Assembly: GCA_018609855.1 (NCBI GenBank)
Contig: JAHENU010000079.1
Coordinates: 1-7,158, forward strand
Origin: Candidatus Nanohaloarchaea archaeon
GTDB lineage: Archaea > Nanohalarchaeota > Nanosalinia > Nanosalinales > JAHENU01
Reading direction: 5' to 3'
DNA: 7,158 bases
Shown: positions 4,980 through 7,158 of the stretch, piece by piece
Position numbering within the stretch: position 1 is the first letter of the stretch
How the letters are laid out: each line of letters opens with the position of its first letter
Position numbers and translations under genes: made by a program
The notes under the pieces: generated by a model
What the model was told of the DNA's origin: nothing
Seen by the model: the letters and a program-made list of their open reading frames with translations, nothing else
Database searches by the model: none

Positions 4980-5804
4980 ATGACCTTCTCCCCCGAACTG
5001 CATGACGCCTGTCGTATTGCACAAGAAGCCGGCACAATAGCACGTAATTATTATGGTCGTCAGATTGCCGTGGAGCGGAAAGAAGACACCTCACCGGTGA
5101 CTCAGGCTGATCGTGCAGTTGAATCATATATCACGGCGGCGTTACAAGAAAAGTATTCATATCCGATACTTGCTGAAGAAGATGATGACACCCGAGAACG
5201 GCTGCTGCACGATACTGTCTGGATTGTTGACCCAATTGACGGCACTAGGGATTTTATCTACGGTACTGATGAGTTTTGTATTTTGATCGGACTTGCACAG
5301 CAGCAAAGTTCGTGTTGTGGTGTCATATATAATCCTATTGCAGACACCCTTGTCTATGCAGAAACAGGAAACGGCGCCTATCAGAGCACACCGTCAGGAG
5401 AACAACAATTGCACGTCTCAGATAAGAATTATTTTTCCCGGATGCGGTACGCCATCAGCCATTTTCACAAAGACGGTCGTCCTCTCGGCATGTGTTTAGA
5501 CATCCTTGAAATACTTGGCGGTGGCCAATATCGGAAGATTGGTAGCACTGGCTTACGTGCAGCCGCTGTTGCTCAAGGTGTCGTCGACGTATATTTCCAT
5601 CCAGCGGTCAATCTGTCAGAATGGGATGCTTGCGCGTCAGAGGTAGTGGTGCGTGAATCTGGCGGCATGGTAACTGATATATATGGCTCTCAATTACAGT
5701 ACAATCAAGAAGCGGTGCAATTACCGCTTGGCTTTCTTGCCACTAACAACAAACGCCATGCAGATATAGTGCGTCACATCTCCCGTTTCTCACATAGCTT
5801 TTAG
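4980..5804 (+). CDS. Inositol monophosphatase superfamily phosphatase, CysQ-like
   Basis: This is a Mg2+-dependent, lithium-sensitive-type phosphatase of 274 residues. The metal and catalytic residues are in place: EDTSPVTQAD (35-44), AEE (65-67), the signature WIVDPIDGTRDF (81-92) with D84 and D87, and EWDACASEVVVRESGG (214-229) with D216. The DxSPVTxAD motif, together with DGTRDFI followed by an EF residue pair, is closer to CysQ (3'(2'),5'-bisphosphate nucleotidase, which removes PAP) than to typical inositol or fructose-bisphosphate phosphatases. Inositol phosphate or histidinol phosphate remain possible substrates. GATGATC (4972-4978) just before the ATG is a near match to a Shine-Dalgarno, unusually close. 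It is the second gene after acylphosphatase, and its TAG overlaps the SRP54 stop by 4 bp. Confidence 0.9.
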   Translation: MTFSPELHDACRIAQEAGTIARNYYGRQIAVERKEDTSPVTQADRAVESYITAALQEKYSYPILAEEDDDTRERLLHDTVWIVDPIDGTRDFIYGTDEFCILIGLAQQQSSCCGVIYNPIADTLVYAETGNGAYQSTPSGEQQLHVSDKNYFSRMRYAISHFHKDGRPLGMCLDILEILGGGQYRKIGSTGLRAAAVAQGVVDVYFHPAVNLSEWDACASEVVVRESGGMVTDIYGSQLQYNQEAVQLPLGFLATNNKRHADIVRHISRFSHSF

Positions 5805-7105
5805 CCACCAAACTGTTGCATCAGATCCTTTAATGGCCCGCGCCGGAAACTCTTTTTCGAGAATTTTTGCATCATATTCTTTGCTTGTCGGTAACTCTTC
5901 ACTAACTTTCGCACTTCATCTTCGCTTCTCCCAGAACCACGAGCTATGCGTTCTATCCGTGATTTATTGATCACGTCAGGATTATGCTTTTCCTCTTGCG
6001 TCATTGACTCCAATATATAGTGGAATGCTTCGATCTCTTCATTGGACACCCCCATTTGTTCTTCGAGATTCTGTGGTAGCTGCATATTAAACATATTAGC
6101 TATTTGGGAGAACATACCAGAACTAGAGGCTTTATGGATCTGTTCATAAAAATCTATTAAATCAAACTCTCCTTCCATCATTTTCTGTGCATCTTCGGCA
6201 TCAATTGTCTCTTCTGCTTTCTCTAATAGCCCTTGCAGGTTTGGTATACCTAACATTGTCTCTATGTAATCCATGGGGTCGTACATTCGAATATCAGTCA
6301 GCTGTTCACCTGTGCCAAGGAAATATACCTGAGCATTCGTATGGAAACATGCTGTAACTGCTCCGCCACCTTTGGCAGACATGTCCGTTTTCGTGACAAC
6401 TACGCCAGTAATATTCATGGCTTCGTCAAATGTACTAGCTAATTCACCTGCACTTTGCCCAATGTCTGCTGGCACGACTAACAAGATATCTTCCGGCTGA
6501 GCGGCTGTTGTGATGTCAGTTATTTCGGTAATCAATTCGTCGTTCAGCGCATCTCGCCCTGCCGAATCGATAATTACAATATCACATTCTTCTTTGTGTA
6601 ACTGGCTAATGCCGTTTCTGACCCGTTCTACTGCATTGTCTGACTTTGGTTTGTAGTAATCTACCTGCGCCTTTTCTGCTACACTGTGTAGCTGTTCTGT
6701 AGCTGCAGGCCGGTACGTGTCAGCGGGTATTAGCCCCACTTTCATGCCACGTTTTCGGTAATAATTGGCTAATTTTCCGGCAGTTGCTGTTTTCCCTGAC
6801 CCATATAGTCCGGCTAGCACGATAGTTCTTGGCTCAAGACTGATTGTAGGTTTCTCCCCGAGAATGGAGACTAATTCATCATATACTACCCGCAAAACAT
6901 GCTCCTTTAAATTCATTCCCTCTTTTTTCTCCTCTTGCAAGGCCCTCTGTTTCATTCGCTTTGTTAATTGAGATACGATTTCAACAGAAACATCTGCTTG
7001 TATTAAATCGCGCTGTATATCCTTCACCAACGCCTGCACATCCTCTTCTGATACCAATGACCGGTTGGCGAATTGCTTCACCTTGTCACGAATTCGACTT
7101 AACAT
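5801..7105 (-). CDS. srp54: Signal recognition particle 54 kDa protein (SRP54/Ffh)
   Basis: This is the GTPase subunit of the signal recognition particle. It binds 7S RNA and signal peptides of nascent chains and docks with FtsY at the membrane. At 434 residues it has the archaeal length. Domain order is an N-domain helical bundle (about 1-88), a G domain (about 92-290) and a methionine-rich M domain (about 300-434). G motifs are GLYGSGKT (99-106), DTYRPA (129-134), DSAGRD (180-185), TKTD (238-241) and GTGEQL (264-269). The M domain has MFSQIANMFNM and the RNA-binding SRIERIARGSGRSEDEV (382-398), which separates it from FtsY. Some G-motif positions are unusual: A107 where Thr is common, DSAG instead of DTAG, and TKTDMS instead of TKLDGT/S. 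It has its own promoter. In many archaea SRP54 leads the Pus10/L21e gene series; here a plus-strand pair intervenes. Confidence 0.96.
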   Translation of the reverse strand: MLSRIRDKVKQFANRSLVSEEDVQALVKDIQRDLIQADVSVEIVSQLTKRMKQRALQEEKKEGMNLKEHVLRVVYDELVSILGEKPTISLEPRTIVLAGLYGSGKTATAGKLANYYRKRGMKVGLIPADTYRPAATEQLHSVAEKAQVDYYKPKSDNAVERVRNGISQLHKEECDIVIIDSAGRDALNDELITEITDITTAAQPEDILLVVPADIGQSAGELASTFDEAMNITGVVVTKTDMSAKGGGAVTACFHTNAQVYFLGTGEQLTDIRMYDPMDYIETMLGIPNLQGLLEKAEETIDAEDAQKMMEGEFDLIDFYEQIHKASSSGMFSQIANMFNMQLPQNLEEQMGVSNEEIEAFHYILESMTQEEKHNPDVINKSRIERIARGSGRSEDEVRKLVKSYRQAKNMMQKFSKKSFRRGPLKDLMQQFGG

Positions 7106-7132
7106 AGCTAACGTCTGGCTAGATGACGGAAT

Positions 7133-7142
7133 TATTTAAAAA
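7133..7142 (-). promoter_or_regulatory. TATA box of srp54
   Basis: On the minus strand TTTTTAAATA is centred about 33 bp before the ATG at 7105, predicting a start site near 7112 and a leader of only several nucleotides. There is no Shine-Dalgarno in the GACGTTAGCT just before the ATG. Further upstream sequence, up to 7158, shows no gene. Confidence 0.6.
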
Positions 7143-7158
7143 GCTTGATACTATGGGT

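Noticed and set aside
1..7158. CRISPR arrays, tRNA/rRNA genes, insertion sequences or att sites
   Set aside because: I saw no regularly spaced repeats, cloverleaf-like gene, transposase remnant or terminal repeats. The gap at 2288-2934 is explained by promoter plus pseudogene.

Overview
The window is archaeal. It carries L21e, RNA polymerase subunit F (Rpo4), a DUF655 HhH protein, the rRNA dimethyladenosine transferase KsgA/RsmA and a HemK-type methyltransferase in that order on the minus strand. Pus10 and SRP54 lie upstream of them on the same strand. This is a conserved archaeal information-processing neighbourhood covering ribosome biogenesis, transcription, tRNA modification, release-factor methylation and protein targeting. 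AT-rich archaeal TATA boxes and GGTGA-type ribosome binding sites agree with this. The base composition is somewhat AT-leaning and the proteins are not strongly acidic. I cannot assign a phylum; a DPANN or euryarchaeal lineage is a guess.

Layout from left to right. Positions 1-2287 hold the minus-strand operon rpl21e > rpoF > DUF655 > ksgA > (small CxxC/CxxC reading frame) > hemK, which is cut by the window edge. Positions 2288-2934 look empty to an ORF finder. They contain the L21e promoter and, on the plus strand, the wreck of a Nudix hydrolase gene (about 2400-2879) with seven in-frame stops, a frame change and a damaged Nudix box. Positions 2935-3372 encode an intact but unrecognised 145-residue plus-strand protein. 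Pus10 (3369-4613, minus) meets it tail to tail. A divergent promoter region (4614-4695) separates Pus10 from a plus-strand pair, acylphosphatase and a CysQ/inositol-monophosphatase-like phosphatase (4696-5804). That pair meets SRP54 (5801-7105, minus) tail to tail, and the SRP54 promoter lies at the right edge.

An ancestral minus-strand series SRP54 > Pus10 > L21e > Rpo4 > DUF655 > KsgA > HemK thus appears to be interrupted by two plus-strand blocks. Each block ends with its stop codon overlapping the stop of the conserved gene by 4 bp. First genes of transcription units have a TATA-like box about 22-27 bp before the ATG, which predicts leaderless mRNAs. Genes inside the L21e operon have GGTGA-type Shine-Dalgarno sequences.

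I see no wholly new multi-gene system. The best leads are the cryptic Nudix pseudogene, the zinc-ribbon-like frame overlapping the start of hemK with an A7 run that could join the two frames, and the unrecognised 145-residue protein.
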